Shown one piece after another: positions 17,253-26,884 of a stretch of DNA of 64,000 bases. Under the pieces are notes generated by a model that did no database searches, was not told the origin of the DNA, and was given only the letters and a program-made list of their open reading frames with translations. Position 1 is the stretch's first letter, and every line of letters begins with the position of its first letter. Source of the DNA: Allobosea sp. BK604 (GTDB lineage: Bacteria > Pseudomonadota > Alphaproteobacteria > Rhizobiales > Beijerinckiaceae); NCBI RefSeq assembly GCF_004341515.1, contig NZ_SLZF01000002.1, forward strand, positions 806,001 through 870,000, written 5' to 3'. Made by a program: the position numbers and the translations under genes.

Positions 17253-18223
17253 GCGACGACAGTCGATCAACGCAGAGCGAAGGCGCTGGACGCAGCCCAT
17301 CCGGATGGCTCGGCCATTTCCTCGACCGGCTCGGTCTGCGCAATGGCGGCAGTATCCGCGAGGACATCACCGAGGCGCTGGCACAAGATAGCGGGCAGCT
17401 CGCCGACTTGAGCGCGCAGGAGCGGGTGATGCTCTCGAACGTGCTCAGCCTGCGCGAGCGCCGCATCGCCGACGTCATGGTGCCACGCGCCGATATCATC
17501 GCCGTCTCCGCCGAGACGACGCTCGGCCAACTGCTCGGCCTGTTCAGCACGGCCGGGCATTCGCGTCTGCCTGTCTATGGCGACACGCTCGACGACCCGC
17601 GCGGCATGATCCATATCCGCGACTTCCTCGACTTCATCGCGACCAAGGCACAGCCGAGCGCCGAGACCGAGGCGAGTGGGCCGATTCTCGCCGCGGTCGA
17701 TCTCTCCGTGACGCTGGCCGCGGCCAAGATCCTGCGCCCGGTGCTCTATGTTCCGCCCTCGATGCCGGCCGTCGACCTGCTGGTCAGGATGCAGGCGACA
17801 CGCACCCATATCGCGCTCGTGATCGACGAATATGGCGGCACGGACGGACTGGTCTCGATCGAGGACCTGGTCGAGATCGTAGTCGGCGATATCGAGGACG
17901 AGCATGATCTCGACGAGGCGCCGACGATCGCGCCGGCCGGCGAGAACATGTTCATCGCCGATGCCCGCGCCACGCTCGAAGAACTCGCAGAGGTGACCGG
18001 GATCGATCTCTCGCAGGCCGAGGTCGCCGAGGAGGTCGATACTCTGGGCGGGCTGATCGTCACGCTCGCAGGCCATGTCCCGGCCCGGGGCGAACTGATC
18101 CAGGGTCCGGAAGGGCTGGAATTCGAGATCCTCGACGCCGATCCGCGCCGGATCAAGCGCCTGCGCATCCATCGCGGCCTGACCACCTTCCCGGAAACGC
18201 CGGCGCCGGCGGAATCCGGCTGA
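17249..18223 (+). CDS. CorC/HlyC-like protein with tandem CBS and transporter-associated domains
   Basis: The 324-residue soluble protein has an N-terminal segment, then two CBS domains ([20 protein letters not shown] and the [28 protein letters not shown] region), and a C-terminal CorC/HlyC domain (LEELAEVTG onward). Similar proteins (YbeX/CorC) are linked to magnesium/cobalt efflux and, by gene position, to ribosome maturation with YbeY. There is no transmembrane DUF21 domain. It overlaps ybeY by four bases and lnt by one. Confidence 0.92.
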   Translation: MSDDSRSTQSEGAGRSPSGWLGHFLDRLGLRNGGSIREDITEALAQDSGQLADLSAQERVMLSNVLSLRERRIADVMVPRADIIAVSAETTLGQLLGLFSTAGHSRLPVYGDTLDDPRGMIHIRDFLDFIATKAQPSAETEASGPILAAVDLSVTLAAAKILRPVLYVPPSMPAVDLLVRMQATRTHIALVIDEYGGTDGLVSIEDLVEIVVGDIEDEHDLDEAPTIAPAGENMFIADARATLEELAEVTGIDLSQAEVAEEVDTLGGLIVTLAGHVPARGELIQGPEGLEFEILDADPRRIKRLRIHRGLTTFPETPAPAESG

Positions 18224-19815
18224 TGCGCTTCTCAGCTCTGGCCGACAAGGTCATCCTCGCCTGGGGTTGGCCGAAGCGATTGATCGCGCTCGTCGCCGGC
18301 GCGAGCGGCGCGCTTGCCTTGCCTCCGCTCGATCTTTGGCCGCTGATCGTCGTGCCGATGACGGTCGCGGTCTGGCTGATCGACGGGGCTGTCGGCGAGA
18401 CGTGGCGGACGCGCTTCCAATCCGCGGTCGTGGCGGGCTGGTGGTGGGGCTTCGGCTTCTTCCTGGCCGGGCTATGGTGGCTGGGCGCGGCCTTCCTGGT
18501 CGAGGCCGACAAGTTCGCCTGGGCGATGCCGCTCGGCGTCGTCGCCCTGCCGGCCTTCCTGGCGCTGTTCCCGGCGCTCGGCTTCGGTTTCGCCCGGCTG
18601 ATCTGGCCCCATGGCGGCGGCCGCATCTTCGCGCTCGCCGTTGCGCTGACGCTCAGCGAATATTTGCGCGGGCATGTGCTGACCGGCTTTCCGTGGAATG
18701 TCTACGGCATGATGCTGGCCGGCCAGAACTGGATCGCGCAATTCGCCTCGATCGCCGGCCTCTATGGGCTGACCCTGGTTGCGGTCGCGATTGGCGCGGC
18801 GCCGGCGGTGCTCGGCACGGCCAAGCCGGGACCGGCGCGCTGGCGCATTCCGGCCCTGGCGCTGGTCGCGCTATGCGGCCTGCTCGGCTTCGGCGCCTGG
18901 CGCATTCCGACGCAGCCCGTCGCCAATGTCAGCGGCGTCAAGCTGCGGCTGATGCAGCCGAACCTGCCCCAGGACGCCAAGTTCAACCCGCAGAACGCCG
19001 AGTTGATCCTGGCGCATTACCTCAAGCTGAGCGACCGGGCGACGAGCCCGGCGACGCTTGGCGTGCAGGACGTCACCCATCTGATCTGGCCGGAATCGGC
19101 CTTCCCCTTCCTGCTCGGCCGGACACCGCAGGCGCTCTCGCGAATCGCCGCGCTGCTGCCGCCGAACACCACGCTGATCACCGGCGCAGCGCGCGCCGGC
19201 GAGACCCTGCCCGGCGAAAGCCGCCCGCCGATCTACAATTCGGTCCAGGTCGTCAACGACGAGGGCGTGGTCGTTGCGAGCTACGACAAGGTTCATCTCG
19301 TACCTTTCGGCGAGTATTTGCCGGCGTTTCTCGAGAAATTGATCCGCGGAGTCGGGCTCTCGGAATTCGTCTCGGTGCCCGGCGGCTTCGCGGCGGGCGA
19401 GCGGCACACACCGCTGATCGTCCGTGGATTGCCCCCGGCCGCCACTGTGATATGTTACGAAGCAGTATTCCCCGGCGCAGTCATTCCAGAAGGGCCGCGG
19501 CCGGGCTACATCCTGAACCTGACGAATGACGGCTGGTTCGGTCAGACCAGCGGGCCTTATCAACATTTCGCGCAGGCGCGGCTGCGCAGCATCGAGGAGG
19601 GCCTGCCACTCGTCCGCGTCGCCAATACCGGAATTTCGGGAATCGTCGATTCATACGGCCGTGTCGTCGCCAGCCTGCCGCTCGGAACCGAAGGGGTGCT
19701 GGATGCCGGATTGCCACGCAGCGGCCCCGTCACGCTCTATGCGCAGCTCGGGGATGCTTTTTTTGCTGGGCTCGTAGCAGTTTTCTTGCTTTTATCGAGG
19801 ATACGAGCCGCCTGA
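18223..19815 (+). CDS. lnt: Apolipoprotein N-acyltransferase Lnt
   Basis: An inner-membrane enzyme that adds the third acyl chain to lipoproteins. The 530-residue protein has about six N-terminal transmembrane helices, then a periplasmic nitrilase-type domain with catalytic E291 (IWPESAFPF), K356 ([14 protein letters not shown]) and C411 (CYEAVFPG), and a final helix. The start overlaps the CBS gene stop by one base. The rhizobial equivalent was described as actA, needed for acid tolerance. The LptE lipoprotein encoded at 61.9-62.4 kb would be a substrate. Confidence 0.96.
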   Translation: MRFSALADKVILAWGWPKRLIALVAGASGALALPPLDLWPLIVVPMTVAVWLIDGAVGETWRTRFQSAVVAGWWWGFGFFLAGLWWLGAAFLVEADKFAWAMPLGVVALPAFLALFPALGFGFARLIWPHGGGRIFALAVALTLSEYLRGHVLTGFPWNVYGMMLAGQNWIAQFASIAGLYGLTLVAVAIGAAPAVLGTAKPGPARWRIPALALVALCGLLGFGAWRIPTQPVANVSGVKLRLMQPNLPQDAKFNPQNAELILAHYLKLSDRATSPATLGVQDVTHLIWPESAFPFLLGRTPQALSRIAALLPPNTTLITGAARAGETLPGESRPPIYNSVQVVNDEGVVVASYDKVHLVPFGEYLPAFLEKLIRGVGLSEFVSVPGGFAAGERHTPLIVRGLPPAATVICYEAVFPGAVIPEGPRPGYILNLTNDGWFGQTSGPYQHFAQARLRSIEEGLPLVRVANTGISGIVDSYGRVVASLPLGTEGVLDAGLPRSGPVTLYAQLGDAFFAGLVAVFLLLSRIRAA

Positions 19816-19954
19816 TGATCCCATTTGGAACTAGTTTACAGGGAGGATGGTATCGGGCATAAACGGAATGCTAATAGACTTAAGTATCATTGACCATACG
19901 ACGTCTGCCGGACTCGCGGCCCTGCGGCGACGACGTGATTTAAGGCCTCGATCC

Positions 19955-20371
19955 ATGATCAAAAAAGTGCCAAATCCGATCGACCGCCATGTCGGCAGCC
20001 GCGTTCGTATGCGCCGCATGCTTGCCGGTATCAGTCAGGAAAAATTGGGCGAGGCCCTGGGCCTGACCTTCCAGCAGATCCAGAAATACGAAAAAGGCGC
20101 AAACCGCATCAGCGCCAGCCGCTTGCAGCAGATCGCGAAGAAGCTCGACGTGCCCGTCTCCTTCTTCTTCGACGGCGCTCCTAGCGGCGATGCCACGAGC
20201 GCGACAGGCTTCTCGGATTCGAGCTCGACCGCCTATATCTCCGATTTCCTGGCGACCAGCGAAGGCGTGCAGCTCACCAAGGCTTTCGTACGCATCAAGA
20301 GCGGCCGTGTGCGCCGCCGGATCGTCGACATGGTCGAGGCGCTCGCCGAGGAAGACGACGAAAAGGCCTGA
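19955..20371 (+). CDS. XRE-family helix-turn-helix regulator (PhrR-like)
   Basis: The 138-residue protein has an N-terminal HTH_3 domain (about residues 10-68: [20 protein letters not shown], then [19 protein letters not shown]) and a conserved C-terminal tail ending [20 protein letters not shown]. The lnt-xre-metK order is conserved in Rhizobiales; the Sinorhizobium counterpart next to actA (lnt) was named phrR for its low-pH induction. I chose ATG 19955; upstream in-frame codons to 19847 look non-coding and AT-richer. Targets are unknown. Confidence 0.88.
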   Translation: MIKKVPNPIDRHVGSRVRMRRMLAGISQEKLGEALGLTFQQIQKYEKGANRISASRLQQIAKKLDVPVSFFFDGAPSGDATSATGFSDSSSTAYISDFLATSEGVQLTKAFVRIKSGRVRRRIVDMVEALAEEDDEKA

Positions 20372-20468
20372 TTCAAGGCCCTCTACGTTCGTCCTGGCGA
20401 ACATTCCTACCGTTTAACGAATTTCCACGCTTGACGCCGAACGCGGCTGTCTGCAAGAAGGCTGCGCT

Positions 20469-20508
20469 GCCGGCCCACCGCTCGCGGTCAGCCGGCTTTC
20501 GTTCTTTT
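20469..20508 (+). promoter_or_regulatory. Stem-loop with T-rich tail in the metK leader (possible terminator or attenuator)
   Basis: Outer arms GCCGGC (20469-20474 and 20491-20496) and inner arms ACCG/CGGT (20477-20480 and 20485-20488) form one hairpin, followed by TTTCGTTCTTTT. It sits 33 bp before the metK GTG, so it either ends upstream transcription or controls read-through into metK. A TTGACG (20431) with only a weak -10 lies just upstream. I do not see a known SAM riboswitch fold. Confidence 0.5.
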
Positions 20509-20529
20509 CCGCAGAAGGATCCCGCGACC

Positions 20530-21735
<1,206 letters not shown>

Positions 21736-21763
21736 TCTGATCCGATCAGCCGGAGATCATGAA

Positions 21764-21796
21764 GGCCGGAGCGGCAACGCTCCGGCCTTTGCTTTT
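21764..21796 (+). terminator. Rho-independent terminator after metK
   Basis: A perfect 10 bp stem GGCCGGAGCG/CGCTCCGGCC with loop GCAA (21764-21787) is followed by TTTGCTTTT. It lies between metK and trmB, so trmB is probably transcribed from its own promoter or by read-through. Confidence 0.9.
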
Positions 21797-21822
21797 GCAC
21801 GAGCTACGCTAAAGACCAGCGA

Positions 21823-22518
21823 ATGAGCGACGAACACGATACCGAGCGGGCCTTCTTCGGCCGCCGCAAGGGCAAGGCCCTGCGCGAGGGGCAAGCCAGC
21901 CGCATGGAAGGGCTCCTGCCCGCGCTGCGTCTGCCGGTAGGCGAGATTTCCGACCTGAAGGCGCTGTTTCCGATCCCTGTCGAGGCTGTCAGGCTCGAGA
22001 TCGGCTTCGGCGGCGGCGAGCATCTGCTCTCGCGGATGCGCGAGAGCCCGCAGATCGGCTTCATCGGCTGCGAGCCCTTCATCAACGGCATGGCGAAGTT
22101 CCTGGCCGTGGTCGAGCAGGAGGGCTTGAGGAACGTCCGGCTCTGGGACGGCGATGCGGCGCTGCTGCTGCCGCGCCTCCCGGAAGGCGCGCTCGACGCG
22201 ATCGACCTGCTCTATCCCGATCCCTGGCCGAAGCGCCGGCAGCGCAAGCGCCGCTTCGTTTCCGACCGGATTCTCGCGCTCTTCGCGCGGGCCCTGCGGC
22301 CAGGCGGCCGCTTCCGCTTCGCCAGCGATATCGACGACTATGTCGGCTGGACCCTGGCGCGGCTGCTGCGCTCGACCGATTTCGACTGGGCGGACGAGCG
22401 CGCAGACGACTGGCGCCAGCCCTATCCGGGCTGGATCAGGACCCGCTACGAGGCCAAGGCAGTAAAGGCCGGCCGGGTGCCGAGCTATCTTACTGCCCGG
22501 CGCCGTCCCGCATCCTGA
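21823..22518 (+). CDS. trmB: tRNA (guanine-N7-)-methyltransferase TrmB
   Basis: Methylates G46 of tRNA to m7G using SAM. The 231-residue protein has the SAM loop LEIGFGGGEHLL, the CEPF acidic loop, and the family signature LLYPDPWPKRRQRKRRFV. The C-terminus (TRYEAKA) is typical. Its 3' end overlaps the convergent DUF2336 gene by 29 bp. Confidence 0.95.
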   Translation: MSDEHDTERAFFGRRKGKALREGQASRMEGLLPALRLPVGEISDLKALFPIPVEAVRLEIGFGGGEHLLSRMRESPQIGFIGCEPFINGMAKFLAVVEQEGLRNVRLWDGDAALLLPRLPEGALDAIDLLYPDPWPKRRQRKRRFVSDRILALFARALRPGGRFRFASDIDDYVGWTLARLLRSTDFDWADERADDWRQPYPGWIRTRYEAKAVKAGRVPSYLTARRRPAS

Positions 22519-23581
22519 GGAAGCCGAGCACGCGCTGGGCGGTGACCGCCGTCAGGTTGCGGAAGCTCTGGCGAGCGCGCTCGATCGCGGGCGCCGATTT
22601 GCCGTCGCTCTTGCGCAGGCCGATGAGGGCGCGCGTCGTCTCCCAGGACCAGCCAAGACCGCGGCCGACAAGCAGGACCGCATCGCGATCCGGCCCCAGG
22701 ATGATCTGCTCGGTCGCAGGCAGGCCGAGTCGCGCCAGAATGGCGACACCGCAAATCGCATGCTCGGTATCGCCGGCGCTGGCGAATTCCGCGACCTTGG
22801 CTTCGTCGAGCTTGCCGGCATCGTGAAGCAGCTTGATCGCGGCGAGCGCGGCACTGAATTTGCCGAGCTCGTCCTGGACCTGCGCCTGGGCCGAGACGGC
22901 TTCGGCACTGCGTTCGACCGCACTTTCGACGGCGCCGGCCATGGCCGGCTCGAGCGTCGCCGTAAGCCGTCGGCGGGCCGAATTCTTGGCCGCGAGCATG
23001 AGCTGCTCGGTGAGCTCCGGCGGGATGTCGACGCGCGTGCTGAGCATGGTCTGCAGCGCATCGTCCTGGACGGCGCGCATCACCAGCACGCCCATGCCAT
23101 GGCGCGAGAACCGCGCCGTCTGGTTGGACGCAACCGCATGCGTGACGACGCGGCCGCCGCGCAGAATCAGGAAATCGGTGATCGGCTCGCCGAGATCGGG
23201 CCGTTCCGTGATCGCAAGCATGTGATCGCGGCCCTTGGCGGCGGAAATCGCGACAAGGTCCTGGTCGGTGAGCATGGGCGAGCGGATCAGGACGGGACGT
23301 GCGACCGAAATCTCGTCGAGGGCGAGCTGGCGCACGACGCCACCCGGCGCATTCGGCACGAAGGACAGACGTTCCGCGAGCTCGATCCGGGCACGCAGCT
23401 CGATGGCCCGCGCGAGCCGGCCGATCACGACGTCGAAGACGCTGATCTGATCGTCACCCATACCCGGGGCGGTGCTGATGAACAGATCGGTCAGGCGCGA
23501 CAGGATCTGGGCCCGATCATCGCCCGACCCGCGTGCCATCGTCGTCTCGAGATCGCGCAGCAACGCACTGACCGAACTCAT
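22490..23581 (-). CDS. DUF2336 domain protein (function unknown)
   Basis: The 363-residue protein is largely helical, with a repeat-like N-terminal half (RDLETTMARGSGDDRAQILSRLTDLFI, VIGRLARAIELRARIELAERL) characteristic of DUF2336, an alphaproteobacterial family of unknown role. No transmembrane segment or signal is obvious. ATG 23581 is preceded by GAGAGGG; a TTG five codons further upstream is also in frame. It is transcribed convergently with trmB and divergently from the rimP leader. Confidence 0.85.
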   Translation of the reverse strand: MSSVSALLRDLETTMARGSGDDRAQILSRLTDLFISTAPGMGDDQISVFDVVIGRLARAIELRARIELAERLSFVPNAPGGVVRQLALDEISVARPVLIRSPMLTDQDLVAISAAKGRDHMLAITERPDLGEPITDFLILRGGRVVTHAVASNQTARFSRHGMGVLVMRAVQDDALQTMLSTRVDIPPELTEQLMLAAKNSARRRLTATLEPAMAGAVESAVERSAEAVSAQAQVQDELGKFSAALAAIKLLHDAGKLDEAKVAEFASAGDTEHAICGVAILARLGLPATEQIILGPDRDAVLLVGRGLGWSWETTRALIGLRKSDGKSAPAIERARQSFRNLTAVTAQRVLGFLRMRDGAGQ

Positions 23582-23717
23582 TCCAAACCCTCTCAACGCA
23601 ACTCCCGGCCAAGCTACTGCAGAAGAGTGACCAGCCGGTTAGCGCAACGGCAGGATGTACCGATGACGCGCCTTGAAGCGCGCCCAGGCGGCAAGTTCGG
23701 TGCTGCGCGCTTTCAAC

Positions 23718-23746
23718 TTGCATGGCGGGTCAATGCGGACTAGATA
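23718..23746 (+). promoter_or_regulatory. Sigma70-type promoter of the rimP-nusA-infB operon
   Basis: TTGCAT (23718-23723) and TAGATA (23741-23746) are separated by exactly 17 bp, a good housekeeping promoter. Predicted transcription starts about 23753, roughly 30 bp before a strong terminator hairpin and 100 bp before rimP. Confidence 0.6.
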
Positions 23747-23784
23747 AGCGGCAACAGCTCTGGTTTCGGTGTAAGCCGATGATC

Positions 23785-23814
23785 AAGAGCGGGCCGGCCG
23801 GCCCGCTCTTTTTT
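23785..23814 (+). promoter_or_regulatory. rimP leader: terminator hairpin (putative attenuator) ahead of rimP
   Basis: An 11 bp perfect stem AAGAGCGGGCC/GGCCCGCTCTT with loop GGCC is followed by TTTTG. It lies between a good promoter and rimP. From memory, Rfam describes a rimP leader as a premature-terminator element upstream of alphaproteobacterial rimP-nusA-infB operons; this fits in position and form. NusA itself acts on such hairpins, so feedback on the operon is plausible. Confidence 0.75.
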
Positions 23815-23852
23815 GTTGGCCGAAGGCCCTGCCGGAGCGCAGGCAGGCCGAC

Positions 23853-24527
23853 ATGAGCGAATCGACAACAGATCAGGACAGGCGCGTCGTCACCGAGAGC
23901 GGCGTGGCCGCGCGCGTCGCGGCGATCGTCGAACCGGCGATCGAGGATCTCGGCTATCGCCTGGTGCGCGTGCGCGTCACCGGGCAGAACGGCTGCACGG
24001 TGCAGATCATGGCCGAGCTGCCGGACGGGACGATGACCGTCGAGGGTTGCGAGGCGGTGAGCCAGGCGGTGTCGCCGGCCCTCGATGTCGACGATCCGAT
24101 CCAGGCGGCCTATCATCTCGAGGTTTCGTCGCCGGGAATCGACAGGCCGCTGGTGCGCCCGAGCGATTTTTTGCGTTGGGCCGGGCATCTCACCAAGATC
24201 GAGACACTCGAACCCGTCGCCGGTCGCAAGCGTTTCCGCGGCATCCTGCGCGGGGCCGAGGGCGTGGATGCGCTGCTCTCGCGCGATGACGCGAAGACCG
24301 AGGAGGAGCGCGACGTCGCGATCCCGATGCGGCTGATCGGCGAGGCAAGGCTCGTCCTGACCGACGCGCTGGTCACCGAATCGCTCCGGCGCGGCAAATC
24401 CGGCCTGCCGCCGGAAATGCCCGATGCCGACGAGATCGCCAGCCCCAAGAAGGGCAAGGGCAAATCACTGGGACCGCGCCCGGGCAAGAACCGCAAGCCG
24501 GCCCAAGAAGACAACGAAGAGGAGTGA
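23853..24527 (+). CDS. rimP: Ribosome maturation factor RimP
   Basis: Assists 30S subunit assembly. The 224-residue protein has the two RimP domains: [21 protein letters not shown] with the [16 protein letters not shown] helix, then [14 protein letters not shown] and the SH3-like C-terminal part. A long Lys/Gly/Pro-rich tail (ending [13 protein letters not shown]) extends it beyond the usual 150-180 residues, as is common in Rhizobiales. It is the first gene of the rimP-nusA-ylxR-infB-rbfA-truB operon, under the leader described above. Confidence 0.95.
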   Translation: MSESTTDQDRRVVTESGVAARVAAIVEPAIEDLGYRLVRVRVTGQNGCTVQIMAELPDGTMTVEGCEAVSQAVSPALDVDDPIQAAYHLEVSSPGIDRPLVRPSDFLRWAGHLTKIETLEPVAGRKRFRGILRGAEGVDALLSRDDAKTEEERDVAIPMRLIGEARLVLTDALVTESLRRGKSGLPPEMPDADEIASPKKGKGKSLGPRPGKNRKPAQEDNEEE

Positions 24528-24532
24528 GCGCC

Positions 24533-26122
24533 ATGGTCGTGAGCGCCAACAGGCTCGAACTGCTGCAGATCGCCGATGCGGTCGCCCGCGAGAAGTCGAT
24601 CGACCGGCAGATCGTGATCGACGCGATGCAGGACGCGATCGCCAAGGCGGCACGATCGCGCTACGGCGCCGAGACCGACGTCCATGCCGAGATCAACACC
24701 AAGTCGGGCGAGCTGCGCCTGGCGCGCCATCTCCAGGTCGTCGACCTGGTCGAGAATGGTGCGGTGGAGATCACGCTGGCCGAGGCCAAGCGTCACAACC
24801 CGGCCGCCCAGGTCGGCGACATCATCGCCGATCCGCTGCCGCCCTTCGATTTCGGCCGTATCGCGGCCCAGTCGGCCAAGCAGGTCATCGTGCAGAAAGT
24901 GCGCGAGGCCGAGCGCGACCGGCAGTACGACGAGTACAAGGACCGTATCGGCGAGATCGTCAACGGCGCGGTCAAGCGCGTCGAATACGGCAATGTCTTC
25001 GTCGATCTCGGCCGCGGCGAGGCGATCATCCGCCGCGACGAGATGATCCCGCGCGAGACCTTCAAGGTCGGCGACCGGGCCCGCGCCTATGTCTACGACG
25101 TGCGCCGCGAGCCGCGCGGCCCGCAGATCTTCCTGTCGCGCACCCATCCGCAGTTCATGGCCAAGCTGTTCGGCCAGGAAGTGCCGGAGATCTATGACGG
25201 CATCGTCGAGGTCAAGGCTGTCGCCCGCGATCCGGGCTCGCGCGCCAAGATCGCCGTGATCAGCCGCGATTCCTCGATCGATCCGGTCGGCGCCTGCGTC
25301 GGTATGCGCGGCTCGCGCGTGCAGGCCGTCGTCGGCGAGCTGCAGGGCGAGAAGATCGACATCATCCCGTGGTCGCCGGATGTCGCGACCTTCGTCGTCA
25401 ACGCGCTGCAGCCGGCTGAGGTCGCCAAGGTCGTGCTCGACGAGGAAGCCGACAAGATCGAGGTCGTGGTCCCCGACGAGCAGCTCTCGCTCGCCATCGG
25501 CCGCCGCGGCCAGAACGTGCGTCTCGCCTCGCAGCTCACCGGCTGGGACATCGACATCCTCACCGAGGCCGAGGAATCGGAGCGCCGCCAGAAGGAGTTC
25601 CTGGCCCGCACCGAGATCTTCATGAATGCGCTGAACGTCGACGAGACCGTCGGCCAGCTGCTGGCGTCGGAAGGCTTCCGCAATGTCGAGGAAGTCGCCT
25701 ATGTCGAGCTGAACGAGCTCGCCTCGATCGAGGGCTTCGACGAGGATACCGCAGCCGAGATCCAGTCGCGTGCGCAGGAGCATCTCGCCGCGGTCGAGGC
25801 CGAGCTCGACGAGAAGCGTCGCGCGCTTGGTGTCGAGGACGCATTGCGCGAGGTCGAAGGCGTCACTACATCCATGATGGTGGCGCTGGGCGAGAATGAC
25901 GTGAAGAGCGTCGAGGATCTCGCGGGCTGCGCCACTGACGACCTCGTTGGCTGGACCGAGCGCAAGGATGGCGAGTCCACCCGCCATTCCGGCTATCTCG
26001 ACGGGTTCGACCTGTCGCGCCAGGACGCGGAAGCGATCATCATGGCCGCCCGCATCAAGGCTGGCTGGGTCGAGGCTCCCGCCGAAGAGGCCGAGGCTTC
26101 CGACGAGGCGGCCGAGGCCTGA
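24533..26122 (+). CDS. nusA: Transcription termination/antitermination factor NusA
   Basis: Binds RNA polymerase and nascent RNA, modulating pausing, intrinsic termination and antitermination. The 529-residue protein has the N-terminal polymerase-binding domain (to about 125), S1 domain (about 130-200), KH1 and KH2 (about 205-345, with [13 protein letters not shown] and [15 protein letters not shown]), and C-terminal helix-hairpin-helix acidic repeats near 365-500. ATG 24533 is chosen with GAGGAG about ten bases upstream; a GTG at 24524 is in frame too. NusA may act on the attenuator in its own leader. Confidence 0.96.
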   Translation: MVVSANRLELLQIADAVAREKSIDRQIVIDAMQDAIAKAARSRYGAETDVHAEINTKSGELRLARHLQVVDLVENGAVEITLAEAKRHNPAAQVGDIIADPLPPFDFGRIAAQSAKQVIVQKVREAERDRQYDEYKDRIGEIVNGAVKRVEYGNVFVDLGRGEAIIRRDEMIPRETFKVGDRARAYVYDVRREPRGPQIFLSRTHPQFMAKLFGQEVPEIYDGIVEVKAVARDPGSRAKIAVISRDSSIDPVGACVGMRGSRVQAVVGELQGEKIDIIPWSPDVATFVVNALQPAEVAKVVLDEEADKIEVVVPDEQLSLAIGRRGQNVRLASQLTGWDIDILTEAEESERRQKEFLARTEIFMNALNVDETVGQLLASEGFRNVEEVAYVELNELASIEGFDEDTAAEIQSRAQEHLAAVEAELDEKRRALGVEDALREVEGVTTSMMVALGENDVKSVEDLAGCATDDLVGWTERKDGESTRHSGYLDGFDLSRQDAEAIIMAARIKAGWVEAPAEEAEASDEAAEA

Positions 26123-26140
26123 GCCTAAGGACGCCGGGCG

Positions 26141-26884
26141 ATGAAACGGCCGGAGGCGGCGCGGCTGGCGCGCAAGGACGGCCCGGAACGCAGTTGCGTC
26201 GTGACCCGTACGGTCAAGGCGCCCGACGATCTGATCCGTTTCGTGGTCGGACCCGACGGCGTCCTGACACCAGATCTGCGCCGCAAGCTGCCAGGCCGCG
26301 GCGTCTGGGTGAGCGTCAGTGCGGCGACGGTCGCGGAGGCGATCAAGCGCAAGGCCTTCGAGCGCTCGCTCAAGACCAAGGTCACCGTGCCGGCCGATCT
26401 GCCGGCGATGATCGAGGGGCTGATGCAACGCGACGCGGTGCAGGCCCTGGCCATGGCGAACAAGGCCGGCCTGGTGACGAGCGGCTTCGCCAAGGTCGAG
26501 GCCGCGATCGGATCCGGGCGTATCGCCGCGGTGATCGAGGCGAGCGACGGCGCCGAGGATGGAAAACGCAAGATCGGCCAGGCGCTGCGACGCATCGCTG
26601 CAGAGCGGGCCGAGGATGGATTGAAGGCGAGAGAGACGCCTGTCGTGGCGGAATTCGCTGCGGCTGATTTGGAATTGGCGTTGGGGCGGTCACATGTGAT
26701 ACATGCGGCGCTTGCTCCGGGACCGGCGGCCGAGGGTTTCCTCTCCCGCTGGCGTCGGCTCGTTCGCTACAGGACGGGTGATGCCGGCGCATTGGGCCCA
26801 GAAAGCCCGGCTGACACCGACGAAACAGACGAATTGACGACCGAACCGGCACGACCGAAAGCGGCAGGACCGAGCGAAGAATGA
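26141..26884 (+). CDS. YlxR (DUF448) RNA-binding protein fused to an L7Ae-like domain
   Basis: The 247-residue protein has a YlxR domain (residues about 14-90: [22 protein letters not shown], then [10 protein letters not shown]) followed by an L7Ae/L30e-like stretch (about 100-200: [22 protein letters not shown]). It ends in an Arg-rich and acidic tail. YlxR proteins bind RNA; in Firmicutes a homologue modulates RNase P. The fused form between nusA and infB is characteristic of alphaproteobacteria. Its stop overlaps the infB ATG by four bases. Confidence 0.88.
   Translation: MKRPEAARLARKDGPERSCVVTRTVKAPDDLIRFVVGPDGVLTPDLRRKLPGRGVWVSVSAATVAEAIKRKAFERSLKTKVTVPADLPAMIEGLMQRDAVQALAMANKAGLVTSGFAKVEAAIGSGRIAAVIEASDGAEDGKRKIGQALRRIAAERAEDGLKARETPVVAEFAAADLELALGRSHVIHAALAPGPAAEGFLSRWRRLVRYRTGDAGALGPESPADTDETDELTTEPARPKAAGPSEE

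Noticed and set aside
20372..20529. SAM-II or SAM/SAH riboswitch ahead of metK
   Set aside because: I could not fit the pseudoknot or conserved bases of either class; only a simple hairpin is visible.
24113..26428. 771-codon minus-strand frame opposite nusA
   Set aside because: It is a high-GC antisense shadow: no recognisable domain, and nusA is certain on the other strand.
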